Source: Rheinheimera pleomorphica (GTDB lineage: Bacteria > Pseudomonadota > Gammaproteobacteria > Enterobacterales > Alteromonadaceae). From it: DNA of 64,000 nucleotides. The notes beneath the pieces are model-generated. The model searched no databases. It was given only the letters and a program-made list of their open reading frames with translations, and was not told where the DNA came from. Made by a program: the position numbers and the translations under genes. Positions 36,134 to 45,654 of this stretch are shown piece after piece; the stretch's first letter is position 1; every line of letters begins with the position of its first letter. The DNA is taken from NCBI RefSeq assembly GCF_011634895.1, contig NZ_SIRR01000031.1, positions 186,001 through 250,000 on the forward strand, given 5' to 3'.

Positions 36134-37771
36134 TTAAAAGCGGTGAGTTAAACTCAGCCAGAGCCGGTTTTCCTCGATATCAAGGTCGTTAAGCGTTGAA
36201 TCCCGTTTAACACGCCGAAACAAGGCACTGATATCGGCATTGTTATTGAGTTTGTATTTCAAGCCGCCGTCCAGCGCTAAATTTTTATCTTCCCTGTCGT
36301 CGCCATAATCAATGCCGTAATGACGAATGTTAAATAACACGCTGCTGCGGGGACTCAACTGCCAGGAACTTTGCAAAGATAGCGTAGTGCGCTCGCTTTC
36401 TCGTACAGACTCAACGTAATCATCGTCACTGCGGTTAAGCAGTATATTCAGCGCCAGTCGGTTGCGCGCATAGCCAACAGCAAAAGCAACAGAACGCCGC
36501 TTTACAATTTCTTCATTTAGTTCAAGTTCCGTATTAAACAGCTGCCGGAAAGCTTCTCCGGTTTCCAGCTGATAGTTGCTGCTAGGAGGCCTGAAGCAAT
36601 CACTTAACTGCCCTGCCGTATCCGGGCAAACAAAAATGCCCAGATCCTCTGTTATCTGCTCAAAGCGCGACAAGGTTTGCACATTATCTGTCACAGACAG
36701 CCGGGCACTGATAAAGCGCAATTGATAACTGCCCTGAATGCTTGCTGTACGGCCAAAGTAACGGCGATCTAACGAATAACTTAATGACGTGCGACGGGTC
36801 GGTACTAATACCACCTCGGCGGCAGTGTAAGTATCACGTATATCTTGCTCTGCAGCGCCAACACTGCTGGTGACTGACTTATTGCGGCTGATATTGATGC
36901 GTGACGCCCGGCCAAATTTGTACTCTAACCCTACGCCGTAAGAGCGAAAGTCATTATTAAAACTGCGGCTGCCATCATTAACGTCATAACTGCCCCTGAC
37001 AATCGCAGATAAGTTGCGATACAACGGCACGCCTGCACTGGCATTGGCTTGTTTGGCAACAAAATTTTGTCCCACTTGCCGGTCAGTTTTATCATAACTG
37101 CCAGAAAACTGCCAAAACAGCACCGACTGCCTGTCAGCGCTTCCCAACGACAGCGCTGCGCCATAAGCATCGTTTTCGAAGTCGCTAACACCATCAGCAA
37201 GCTCAGGTTCTTTCGAACGAATATTACGGTAGTTTAAGCCTAACCTGAGGTAAGTATCGGCAGTTTCAAGCGTGGAAAAATCCAAACTACTGCCATAACT
37301 TGAGGTTTTAGATAAGTTCTCTGCGCCGGTAATAATGTCAGAGAACACTCCGGCGCGCGAGTTACGGATCCTGTGCGCAGAGTTTGCGTTTAAACCGAAC
37401 CGCAGTCGGCCGTCGTAGCCCGATACACCACCACGCCAGTTATAACTGGATAAGCTTTTATGCGAGCGCTGGGCATCATCATACCAGACTGACTCATTTT
37501 TCAGACTAAGCGCCGATGTTAAATGCTTAGAGGTGCTGTTAATTGCCAGCATGGGTGACAACAACCCCGCCAGCCCTTTATCCAAAGCATCACCCTGCTG
37601 CTGTTCCCTTAACCAGAAAGCATAAGAACTGGCGGTTAACGACGGTTTAATATCCAGCTCCGCAGCTTGCAAAGAAAACAAGCTACAACTGGTACCAAGC
37701 AGTAAAGCCGTGCGATAAAGTTGCTGATAATGTTTCAACACAACATTAATTTGCGCCATAGTAATAGCCAT
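36134..37771 (-). CDS. XrtA/PEP-CTERM system outer membrane protein (TIGR03016 type)
   Basis: A 545-residue protein with a signal peptide (cleavage after SLQA near residue 36) and a mature chain of alternating beta strands rich in Tyr, Arg and Asp, ending in aromatic-plus-Phe (SLTHRF), as outer-membrane beta-barrels do. By family it is the PEP-CTERM-locus outer-membrane protein and may form or line the polysaccharide exit. Its 5' end overlaps the kinase gene by 26 bases. AAAGG is eight bases before ATG 37771, which supports this start. Confidence 0.88.
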   Translation of the reverse strand: MAITMAQINVVLKHYQQLYRTALLLGTSCSLFSLQAAELDIKPSLTASSYAFWLREQQQGDALDKGLAGLLSPMLAINSTSKHLTSALSLKNESVWYDDAQRSHKSLSSYNWRGGVSGYDGRLRFGLNANSAHRIRNSRAGVFSDIITGAENLSKTSSYGSSLDFSTLETADTYLRLGLNYRNIRSKEPELADGVSDFENDAYGAALSLGSADRQSVLFWQFSGSYDKTDRQVGQNFVAKQANASAGVPLYRNLSAIVRGSYDVNDGSRSFNNDFRSYGVGLEYKFGRASRINISRNKSVTSSVGAAEQDIRDTYTAAEVVLVPTRRTSLSYSLDRRYFGRTASIQGSYQLRFISARLSVTDNVQTLSRFEQITEDLGIFVCPDTAGQLSDCFRPPSSNYQLETGEAFRQLFNTELELNEEIVKRRSVAFAVGYARNRLALNILLNRSDDDYVESVRESERTTLSLQSSWQLSPRSSVLFNIRHYGIDYGDDREDKNLALDGGLKYKLNNNADISALFRRVKRDSTLNDLDIEENRLWLSLTHRF

Positions 37772-38669
37772 AACCGTAACCTTTACCCTGATTACGATGT
37801 GCTTTGTTAATCAAGAACCCGGTGGCGATATCTTTGGGCAACAACGAAACAGCCTGCTCTATTTCAGAGAGCTTGGTATGGTTTTCCTCTACCACTATAA
37901 CAGCCTGACCACACATTGATGCCATCACGGCGGTTTCATTAACCCCCAGCAGTGGCGGCGCATCAAAAATGACTATCCTGTCGTGGTAGCGGGTGGCAAA
38001 TTCGTTTACCAGCATTTCCATGCGCTCACTGGCCAATAGCTCGGTCGATAGATGATGCGGCCGTCCGGCAGTGATAATTTTTAGCCGCTCGACATTGGTG
38101 CTAAGCATAATATCAGATACGCTGACTTTATCGGACAGCAGATAATCGGTTAAACCAACATCATGGGTAATTTGCAGCGTTTTGGCGACACTTGGCCGCA
38201 ATACATCGCTATCAACCAGTAATACGGTTTTGTCTTGCTCCAGCGCGATACTCAAAGCCAAATTAACCGCCGAAAACGTTTTACCCTCCCCCGGGCGTGA
38301 ACTACTAACGAGGATCAGGTTTGGATGTTTTAGGGTCTGGCTTAAGGCACCAAACGCATTATTAATCAGCTTCCGCTTAATGACCCGGTATTCTTCATTA
38401 ATAAGCCGCCGATCGCTGGACAAGGATACAAAATTACGCTGCGCTAATTGTTGTAAATCTAAATTTACACTAACCTTGTTTTCTCTGGCTACACCCGCAT
38501 TTGCTGCTACCGCAGCCGCTGGTTCAGCTGCAACAGCCAAAGTGGCTATGGGTTCAGCGTCGTTTACGCTCTCTGGAGCCTTGCGGCTTTGAGCGCGCTC
38601 AACAGAAGTTTCGCGCAGTGTATGGCTGGCTTCAGACTGTTTTTTAATGGCTTTTTCAATAATGCTCAC
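37746..38669 (-). CDS. XrtA-associated tyrosine autokinase (CpsD/CapB-like)
   Basis: A 307-residue bacterial tyrosine kinase. Walker A is SSRPGEGKT (123-131), Walker A' LLVDSDVLRPS (150-160) and Walker B VIFDAPPLLGV. The C-terminus ends in a tyrosine cluster (KGYGYGYYYGAN) that is the autophosphorylation site in this class. Together with the separate chain-length membrane protein, it sets polymer length and export by phosphorylation cycles. It overlaps both neighbours (4 and 26 bases). Confidence 0.93.
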   Translation of the reverse strand: MSIIEKAIKKQSEASHTLRETSVERAQSRKAPESVNDAEPIATLAVAAEPAAAVAANAGVARENKVSVNLDLQQLAQRNFVSLSSDRRLINEEYRVIKRKLINNAFGALSQTLKHPNLILVSSSRPGEGKTFSAVNLALSIALEQDKTVLLVDSDVLRPSVAKTLQITHDVGLTDYLLSDKVSVSDIMLSTNVERLKIITAGRPHHLSTELLASERMEMLVNEFATRYHDRIVIFDAPPLLGVNETAVMASMCGQAVIVVEENHTKLSEIEQAVSLLPKDIATGFLINKAHRNQGKGYGYGYYYGAN

Positions 38670-40261
38670 CGGATCACCCTCAATAACAGTTCTGCCGAAC
38701 GCCCAAACAACACTTCGTTACTTAGCAGTGCCGCATAACAGAGTAACAAACCACCACTGAGCAAGGTAAAGTAAACAAAATGCATTCTGACCTGCTTCAA
38801 GATAGTCGCTTTATCGGTATGAGACACGACGCCAAATACCGGTAAATCGGTAATGCTCTGTAACTGCGATGCTCTGGTCAGAACCGGCGAAATTAAGCTG
38901 CGCAAAAAAGCCATAAAGACGCCGGCACCAATGCCCACCACTAACACCAATGAGTAAAACAACCCGCGGTTTGGCCCAGACGGCGTTAACGGCACGCGCG
39001 GAGGTTCAATCACATTAAACTGCACGTCTTGCTCTGACGCGTCGGCACGACGTGATAACTCTGCGGACTCCCGCCGGGCCAGCAAAGCTTCGTACTTAGA
39101 TTTGGTAATATCATAATCGCGATTGAGCCCGGTAAATTCAGCTTCAATTTCCGGGATCAGGTTAAGTTTGCTTTCCAGCATCGCAACCGAATCTTCATAA
39201 GCTTTAACCCTGACTTTCGTTGACGCCACCTCCGTCTCCAGCCGGGATACACTTATCCTGAGTTCCTGATATACCGCATTCTGATTTAAGCCCAGATCCT
39301 GGCGTGGGTTTTCAGAAGAAAACTGCGCCAGTGATGCCAGTTCTTCATCTCGTTGTTGTTCAAGTTGTGCCAGTAACCGCTTGGTCTCCAACACATCCGG
39401 GTGAAACTCGGTGTAGCGGATTAACAGATCATCCAGTTTTGACTGTAAACTGCTGATCCTGTCGTCAAACTGCGTTGGCTGGCGCCCGGCACTGCCAGCA
39501 AAAGGCATAACACCAAATACCGGCTCCTCGCCTTCCAGCTGGCTTCTGGCAGAACTTAACCGGGTTTCCAGTTCACGAAGCACTAACCTGGCCTCTTCCA
39601 AACGTTTTTTCTCGTTACTGATTTGGCTGTAATAGTCCGTTTCATTACCTGGCAACAAACTCAAACGATTTTTCTTAAAATCAGACAACCTTATTTCAGC
39701 TTCCATCAAACGACGCTCGTAGTCCGCGATTTGTTCGTTAAGAAATCGTTCAGCTGTCTGTGAGTCTGCCCGGCTTGATCCCAAACGCCCTTCTACGAAA
39801 TTGTTCAAGGTCTCCTGCACCACCTTAAGCGCAAGCTGCGGCTGCGGATTACTGTAAGAAATAACGTAAATATTTTCCCGGCCCGAGGCGGCTATTTTAA
39901 TTTGGGACTGTAACTGATCGATTAAGGCTTCAAAGGCTTTGTCGTCTTTAGCCCGGATATCCAGATCGGTGGCACGGGCTATTTTTTCCAGATTGGGCCG
40001 GCTAAGTAGCGTCCGGGCCATCAGTTTTATTTCATCGTCACTGTTGGTTCTTAACGCCAGGCCCTGCAACAAGGGTTGCAATACGGTGCTGGTTTCGACA
40101 TAAAGCTTGGCATTCGCTTCAAAGGTAGGTGGCATATTGTAGACAAAAAACCAACCGGCCGGGCATACCAGCCAGGCCGTAATGACGATGTATCTGCGTC
40201 TTAACCATACTCCCTGTAAATAAGTCTGAAGCTGCTCTATCGCCTGCTGCAGTTCTCTCAT
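38666..40261 (-). CDS. XrtA system polysaccharide chain-length determinant (Wzz-like)
   Basis: A 531-residue membrane protein. The N-terminal helix (about 25-42) and C-terminal helices (about 435-455 and near 500) flank a long periplasmic stretch with heptad-rich coiled coil (residues about 170-400). It matches the PEP-CTERM chain-length family (TIGR03007). The kinase is a separate gene downstream, so the Wzc pair is split. The open frame starts ATG 40261. Confidence 0.92.
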   Translation of the reverse strand: MRELQQAIEQLQTYLQGVWLRRRYIVITAWLVCPAGWFFVYNMPPTFEANAKLYVETSTVLQPLLQGLALRTNSDDEIKLMARTLLSRPNLEKIARATDLDIRAKDDKAFEALIDQLQSQIKIAASGRENIYVISYSNPQPQLALKVVQETLNNFVEGRLGSSRADSQTAERFLNEQIADYERRLMEAEIRLSDFKKNRLSLLPGNETDYYSQISNEKKRLEEARLVLRELETRLSSARSQLEGEEPVFGVMPFAGSAGRQPTQFDDRISSLQSKLDDLLIRYTEFHPDVLETKRLLAQLEQQRDEELASLAQFSSENPRQDLGLNQNAVYQELRISVSRLETEVASTKVRVKAYEDSVAMLESKLNLIPEIEAEFTGLNRDYDITKSKYEALLARRESAELSRRADASEQDVQFNVIEPPRVPLTPSGPNRGLFYSLVLVVGIGAGVFMAFLRSLISPVLTRASQLQSITDLPVFGVVSHTDKATILKQVRMHFVYFTLLSGGLLLCYAALLSNEVLFGRSAELLLRVIR

Positions 40262-40309
40262 ATATCACTCCCTGAACCGTTACTGCTTAATCCTGCTGTC
40301 TTTGCCTGG

Positions 40310-40942
40310 TTAAAACCAGGCTTCCGGTATAATGACAATATCGCCCGGCAAAATATCAACATTGGCATTGATCTCTCCTTCCCGGATAAGATCGTCCAGC
40401 TGCAAATCATAGGTTATCTGACGTCCCTCAATCACCCGCACCAATTTAGCACTGTTACCATCAGCAAATTCGGTTAAACCACCAACTTCAATCATCAGAT
40501 CAAGCAGCGTCATATATTGATTGTAGTTGATCGCTCTTGGATTAGTCGCCGCGCCAATAACCCTGACTTGCTCACTGTACGGGCCGACAAAATTACTAAC
40601 AGACACGGTAACAACCGGATCGCGAATATATTTGCTCAGTATAGCTTCCATGTCCCGTGCTACCTGCGTCGGTGTTTTACCACTGACAGGCACGTCCTCG
40701 ACCAGCGAAGTGGAAATTTTACCGTCCGGGCGCACAATAAAGCTGCCCGATAATTCCGGATTGCGCCAGACAAAAATAGACACATTATCCAGCGGACCTA
40801 TCAGATATTGGTAATTATCAACTGAAGTAGTAAGAGAGTTTTGTACCTTAGCGCCAGGCAGTGTGTTGCTGCTGCAACCACTGAGCAACAGGCATAACAA
40901 CGCTAAAACACCGCATATTCCGTTCGCAGATTTTGCCATCAT
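40310..40942 (-). CDS. XrtA system exopolysaccharide export lipoprotein (Wza-like)
   Basis: A 210-residue protein with a lipoprotein signal peptide (ALLCLLLSGCSSN, lipobox LSGC at about residues 20-23) and a polysaccharide-export/SLBB domain (VSIFVWRNPELSGSFIVRPDGKISTSLV). It is shorter than Wza (379), so it is a partial outer-membrane export partner, possibly acting with the beta-barrel protein encoded downstream. It is the first gene of the leftward arm. It is divergent from the sugar-transferase gene across 186 bases. Confidence 0.92.
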   Translation of the reverse strand: MMAKSANGICGVLALLCLLLSGCSSNTLPGAKVQNSLTTSVDNYQYLIGPLDNVSIFVWRNPELSGSFIVRPDGKISTSLVEDVPVSGKTPTQVARDMEAILSKYIRDPVVTVSVSNFVGPYSEQVRVIGAATNPRAINYNQYMTLLDLMIEVGGLTEFADGNSAKLVRVIEGRQITYDLQLDDLIREGEINANVDILPGDIVIIPEAWF

Positions 40943-41128
40943 AGTACTAATCCTTTTTCTGATGCCTAGATAATATAACTTAAAAATTTACGCTTGTGCT
41001 GCAAAAAATGAAAATTTAATTTCTGTTTTTTTTTTAAAATAGTATAATTAACGAGCTAAGCTTTGCAGTATGGCTGTTTTGCCTCACTGCAGCGGTCTGA
41101 ACGCAATGGATGCAACAAGGATGTCGTT
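40943..41128. promoter_or_regulatory. Divergent promoter region of the XrtA locus
   Basis: A very AT-rich gap. A perfect TATAAT stands at 41043-41048 for the rightward arm, with ten T in place of a good -35 hexamer. TATATTAT on the minus strand near 40969 may serve the leftward arm. The weak -35 elements suggest an activator or an alternative sigma factor. Confidence 0.5.
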
Positions 41129-42538
41129 ATGAGTAAAGCAAGTCGTTATGGACGAAATACGATTGCAGATAAGCTCTTTTTACTGGGTGAAGTTTGTCTG
41201 TTGTCGCTTTCCAGTTTTCTGGCCAGTTATGTTCACAATATTTATCTCTTCTCGGTTTCGCTGGAGCAGCAGCTATTAAACGCCGTGCTGTTTTCGGCAT
41301 CAGTGATGCTGTGTGCGTTATCAGTAGGCTTGTACGACCAAAAGCTGCGGGAAGGGCAAAAAGGCATTATTAAACGTGTTGTCATGACACTGATTTTTAA
41401 TGCCATGTTGCTTGAACTAATTGTATTCCAGTTATTTCCTTCGCTACATATCGGTACTGCATATCTGGCGGCAGCATCTGCTTTGGCTGCTGTACTACTG
41501 TCGGCGTTCAGAGCCTTATTTCATTATCATGATATCACCCGGATCAGCCGGCGCCGGGTATTAGTGCTGGGCGCTGGTGAGCGTGCTTCCATCATTGAGC
41601 GGCGCATGCGGCGTAATGTCGACAAGCGCAATTTCGAAATCGTGGGCTTCGTTCCTATTGAGGGCGATAAAGATGCCGCTATCCCCGAACACCGCTTGAC
41701 CCAGTTTGATTACAAGAACGATCTGTTTCAGTTTGTTATAGAGCACAAGATTGATCAGCTGGTGATCGCTTGTGACGAGCGTCGCAATATGTTGCCCGTT
41801 GAGCATTTATTTAAATGTAAAACTCGCGGTATAGACGTGATTGAAATTCTGGATTTTATCGAACGTGAAACCGGCCAGATTGCAGTGAACCTTATTTACC
41901 CAAGCTGGGTAATTTATGCTAACGGCTTTGAGTTGAATCAACGCTTTAGAACAAATCTGGATTACAAATTAAATGTGGTATTAGCCTTACTGATGTTAGC
42001 GTTAACCTGGCCTATTATGCTGCTAACTGCTTTATTGATCTATCTGGAAGACGGCCGCAAAACCGGCGCACCGATACTGTATCGTCAGCTACGCGTCGGC
42101 TATGACGGTAAACCTTTCTACATTGTTAAATTCCGTAGTATGCGTACAGATGCCGAAAAAAATGGCGCACGCTGGGCAACCGCGAATGACGACAGAGTCA
42201 CCCGGGTTGGACGTATCATTCGTAAATATCGTATCGACGAACTGCCACAATTACTGAACGTGTTGTCCGGAGAAATGGGTTTTGTTGGCCCAAGGCCAGA
42301 GCGTCCAGAGTTTGTTAACCAACTGGCGAAGGATATTCCCTACTATAATCAACGGCATAATGTTAAACCAGGCCTTACAGGCTGGGCGCAGTTAAAATAT
42401 CCTTATGGTGCTACCGCCGAAGACGCTCAGGAAAAGCTAAAGTTTGACTTATATTACATAAAACATCGTAGCCTGATGCTGGATCTGATGATTCTGGTCA
42501 GGACAGTAGAGATAGTGCTGTTTGGTAAAGGACGCTGA
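41129..42538 (+). CDS. XrtA system undecaprenyl-phosphate sugar transferase (TIGR03013 type)
   Basis: A 469-residue initiating transferase from ATG 41129, with AAGGA seven bases upstream. There are four N-terminal helices (about 15-135), then a CoA-binding-like Rossmann segment (RVLVLGAGERASIIERR), and the bacterial sugar transferase domain (FRSMRTDAEKNGARWATAND, LNVLSGEMGFVGPRPERPEF). It moves a sugar phosphate onto undecaprenyl phosphate, the first step of repeat-unit synthesis. It heads the rightward arm. Confidence 0.94.
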   Translation: MSKASRYGRNTIADKLFLLGEVCLLSLSSFLASYVHNIYLFSVSLEQQLLNAVLFSASVMLCALSVGLYDQKLREGQKGIIKRVVMTLIFNAMLLELIVFQLFPSLHIGTAYLAAASALAAVLLSAFRALFHYHDITRISRRRVLVLGAGERASIIERRMRRNVDKRNFEIVGFVPIEGDKDAAIPEHRLTQFDYKNDLFQFVIEHKIDQLVIACDERRNMLPVEHLFKCKTRGIDVIEILDFIERETGQIAVNLIYPSWVIYANGFELNQRFRTNLDYKLNVVLALLMLALTWPIMLLTALLIYLEDGRKTGAPILYRQLRVGYDGKPFYIVKFRSMRTDAEKNGARWATANDDRVTRVGRIIRKYRIDELPQLLNVLSGEMGFVGPRPERPEFVNQLAKDIPYYNQRHNVKPGLTGWAQLKYPYGATAEDAQEKLKFDLYYIKHRSLMLDLMILVRTVEIVLFGKGR

Positions 42539-42543
42539 TCACA

Positions 42544-43392
42544 ATGCAGTTAGCCCCGATCAGAAGTAATGCGCTTACTGTCGATGTTGAAGATTATTTT
42601 CATGTTGCCGCTTTTGATGCCACGGTGTCACCATCGCAGTGGCAAGCGTTACCACAGCGCGTTGAGCGTAACACCGAAATTCTGCTGCAACAGTTTGCGA
42701 CTTATCAGGCGAAAGCCACGTTTTTTATTTTAGGCTGGGTAGCTGAACGTTACCCGCAACTGGTAAGAAAAATTCATGCTGCAGGGCACGAAGTCGCCAG
42801 TCATGGTTATGCCCACGCCAAAGCGTCAGAGCAAACAGCGGCTGAGTTTCAGCTGGACATTCGCCGGGCGAAAGCCATTTTAGAAGACATCACCGGCGCC
42901 GCCGTAACGGGTTACCGGGCGCCGAGTTTCTCTATTGATAAAACCAACCAATGGGCTTTTGCCGCGCTGCAACAAGAAGGTTATCTTTATAGTTCCAGCA
43001 CTTATCCTGTAGTGCACGACCATTATGGCACGCCCGATTGGCCGCAACAGCCCTACAAACGCGATGAAGGCATTTGGGAATGCCCGATGCCGGTGCTGAA
43101 TAAAGCCGGCAAGCAATGGCCAATTGCCGGCGGCGGTTATTTCCGTTTATTACCCTATTGGCTGAGTAAAAAGTGCATTGATAGCTACCTTAAGCAAAGC
43201 GATGCGCCCTATATGTTTTATTTTCACCCGTGGGAGATTGACCCGCAGCAGCCACGCTTTGACCAAGCACCATTAAAATCCAGATTCAGGCACTACACCA
43301 ATTTAGACAAAATGGAAGCAAAGCTGGTGCGTCTGCTGCAGGATTATCAGTGGCGCAGCATCTCTGAAGTGTATCAGCCGTATTTTGTTTAA
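42544..43392 (+). CDS. XrtA system polysaccharide deacetylase (TIGR03006 type)
   Basis: A 282-residue NodB-fold deacetylase without signal peptide. The metal and catalytic motifs are DVEDYFHVAAF near the N-terminus, TFFILGWVAERYP, and GHEVASHGYAHAK with two histidines; RAPSFSI follows. It removes acetyl groups from a polysaccharide or its lipid-linked precursor, in the cytosol if there really is no signal. It follows the sugar transferase by five bases. Confidence 0.92.
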   Translation: MQLAPIRSNALTVDVEDYFHVAAFDATVSPSQWQALPQRVERNTEILLQQFATYQAKATFFILGWVAERYPQLVRKIHAAGHEVASHGYAHAKASEQTAAEFQLDIRRAKAILEDITGAAVTGYRAPSFSIDKTNQWAFAALQQEGYLYSSSTYPVVHDHYGTPDWPQQPYKRDEGIWECPMPVLNKAGKQWPIAGGGYFRLLPYWLSKKCIDSYLKQSDAPYMFYFHPWEIDPQQPRFDQAPLKSRFRHYTNLDKMEAKLVRLLQDYQWRSISEVYQPYFV

Positions 43393-43408
43393 CCGTTAAG
43401 GGAAGTAA

Positions 43409-44437
43409 ATGTATCAGTTGAATACATTGTCGCTCACGGATGAGCGCGCAGTTGCATGGGACCATTTCGTTAATTCGACAGACGAGGCAACGTTTTTTCA
43501 TCTGTCTGGCTGGCAGCATATTATTGCTGACGCCGGTCATCAATGTTACTACCTGTATGCCACCGAAAATAATGTCATTGTTGGTGTCTTACCCCTGGCT
43601 CGGGTGCGCAGTTTGCTATTTGGTGATGCGCTGGTCTCTACGCCTTTTTGCGTTTATGGTGGCGCTGTCGGGCCAGCCGGGGTAAAGCGCTTTTTAGAGC
43701 AGGAAGCAGTAAGACTGGCCGAGTCATTACAGGTGCAGCACTTGGAGCTGCGCTACAAAACCGCCCAGGATAATGACTTTATTACCCGCTGCCAGCATGC
43801 TTATTTTGCCTGCGAATTGGCCGACACTGCGGAGCAAATTCTGGCGAACGTAAAGAAAAAGCAACGCGCGGTGATCCGCCACGCCCTAAACCAACCACTG
43901 CACTACACGCTGGACCAACACGAAGACGACTTTTATCAAACTTACTCTGAAAGTGTGCGTAACCTTGGTACGCCGGTATTCAGCCGCCGCTTTTTCCGCA
44001 AAATCCGCCAGGTATTTGCAGAGCACAGTGAGATCCTCACCGTGCGTAAAGATGACAAAGCGGTGTCGTCAGTACTGAGTTTTTACTATAAAAACGAAGT
44101 GCTACCCTATTATGGCGGTGGCAGCCTTGAGGCTAAATCGCTAAAGAGTAACGACTTTATGTATTACCAGTTAATGTGTCATGCCAAAGCTAACAAAGCC
44201 TGTAGCCATTATGATTTTGGTCGCAGCAAACTGGAGTCCGGTGCTTACCAATACAAAAAACACTGGGGCATGACCGCCACAGAGCTACCTTATCAGTACA
44301 AACTGATAACAGCAGCGAGCTTGCCGAACCTTAGCCCAAATAACCCAAAATATCAGTTGCTGATTAAAGTATGGCAGCAGTTGCCACTGGCGGTGAGTCA
44401 GTGGCTGGGGCCGATGTTATCGAGGTATCTGGCATGA
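43409..44437 (+). CDS. XrtA-associated FemAB family protein
   Basis: A 342-residue protein with two GNAT-like folds of the FemAB type (LPLARVRSLLFGDALVSTPFCVYGGA, and NDFMYYQLMCHAKANKACSHYDFGRSKLESGAYQYKKHWG). FemAB enzymes pass amino acids from aminoacyl-tRNA to lipid-linked sugars; PEP-CTERM-linked ones are uncharacterised. Its stop shares an ATGA with the next gene. A role in adding an amino-acid group to the polymer is inference. Confidence 0.9.
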   Translation: MYQLNTLSLTDERAVAWDHFVNSTDEATFFHLSGWQHIIADAGHQCYYLYATENNVIVGVLPLARVRSLLFGDALVSTPFCVYGGAVGPAGVKRFLEQEAVRLAESLQVQHLELRYKTAQDNDFITRCQHAYFACELADTAEQILANVKKKQRAVIRHALNQPLHYTLDQHEDDFYQTYSESVRNLGTPVFSRRFFRKIRQVFAEHSEILTVRKDDKAVSSVLSFYYKNEVLPYYGGGSLEAKSLKSNDFMYYQLMCHAKANKACSHYDFGRSKLESGAYQYKKHWGMTATELPYQYKLITAASLPNLSPNNPKYQLLIKVWQQLPLAVSQWLGPMLSRYLA

Positions 44438-45654
44438 CACAGACAAAACCGGATCTGTTGTTACTGGTGCACCGAATTCCCTATCCACCGAATAAAGGCG
44501 ATAAAATACGCTCGTTTAATCTGTTAAAAGCCCTAAGCACACAATACAAGGTGCACCTTGGCTGCTTTTACGATGATGCCTTTGACCAGCAATACATCAG
44601 TAGCCTGGATCAGTGGTGCGAAAGTGTTTGCTGCCTGCGCCTGACAAAATGGCGGGCGATGCTTACCGGCCTCAGTGGCTTTATCAGCCACAACGCCATT
44701 ACCCTGCCCTACTACTATCACCCGGCTATGGCAACCTGGGTTAAACAAACGCAGCGGCAGCACCGCATTGATAAAATATTGGTGTATTCGTCGTCGATGG
44801 CGCAATACGTTGATAACGCTGCTTATCAAACATTGACCCGGGTAATCGATTTTGTCGATATCGACTCAGACAAATGGCGCCAGTATGCCGCCAAAGCCAC
44901 AGGATTCAAACGCTGGTTTTATCAGCGCGAGGCCCGCTTACTTCAGCAATATGAACAGGCTATCTGCCGCCGCTTTAACTGCAGCCTATTTGTTTCTGAC
45001 GACGAAGCCAAGGCGTTTCGCCAATTGCTACCAGCGGAGTTACAAACCAAAGTGCACAGCCTGCTCAATGGAGTAGACACCGACTATTTCTCACCCGATG
45101 CCGCGATCACCAGCGCCGAACAGCCACTGCCCGAGCACTATATCGTGTTTACCGGTGCCATGGATTATTGGGCCAATGTTGATGCGGTATGCTGGTTTTG
45201 TCAGCATGTCTGGCCCCGCTTACAGCAACATTATCCGCAATTGCATTTTCTGATTGTCGGCGGTAACCCGACCACAGAGGTAAAGGCGCTTGCCCAGCGC
45301 GACAACGTCGTGGTTACCGGGCGGGTAAAAGACGTCCGACCTTATATTGCCGGGTCACGCTTTGCTGTGGCCCCGATGCTGATCGCCCGCGGTATTCAAA
45401 ATAAGGTGCTCGAGGCGATGGCCATGGACAAAGCCGTTGTATGTAGCCCAATGGCAATGGAAGGCATTAATGCGCCAATAAACGCGAACACTGTTGTTGC
45501 CAGTGGTGTTGAGCAATTTACTCAGGCCTGTTTGCAACAGCTACATGCCGATACACCGACAGCGACGAACCGGCAATGGATCCTGCAGCATTTTACCTGG
45601 CCACAAACATTGGCGCCGTTACATCAGCTAATACAACAAGAGCCATTTGCATGA
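44434..45654 (+). CDS. XrtA system glycosyltransferase (TIGR03087 type)
   Basis: A 406-residue GT-B glycosyltransferase from ATG 44434, which overlaps the FemAB stop as ATGA. It contains VHRIPYPPNKGDKIRSFNLLKAL near the start, an acceptor domain, and the donor-binding EX7E-like region RGIQNKVLEAMAMDKAVV. This is the sugar transferase placed beside exosortase genes. It is cytosolic, adding one sugar to the repeat unit. The open frame upstream of 44434 lies within the FemAB gene. Confidence 0.93.
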   Translation: MTQTKPDLLLLVHRIPYPPNKGDKIRSFNLLKALSTQYKVHLGCFYDDAFDQQYISSLDQWCESVCCLRLTKWRAMLTGLSGFISHNAITLPYYYHPAMATWVKQTQRQHRIDKILVYSSSMAQYVDNAAYQTLTRVIDFVDIDSDKWRQYAAKATGFKRWFYQREARLLQQYEQAICRRFNCSLFVSDDEAKAFRQLLPAELQTKVHSLLNGVDTDYFSPDAAITSAEQPLPEHYIVFTGAMDYWANVDAVCWFCQHVWPRLQQHYPQLHFLIVGGNPTTEVKALAQRDNVVVTGRVKDVRPYIAGSRFAVAPMLIARGIQNKVLEAMAMDKAVVCSPMAMEGINAPINANTVVASGVEQFTQACLQQLHADTPTATNRQWILQHFTWPQTLAPLHQLIQQEPFA

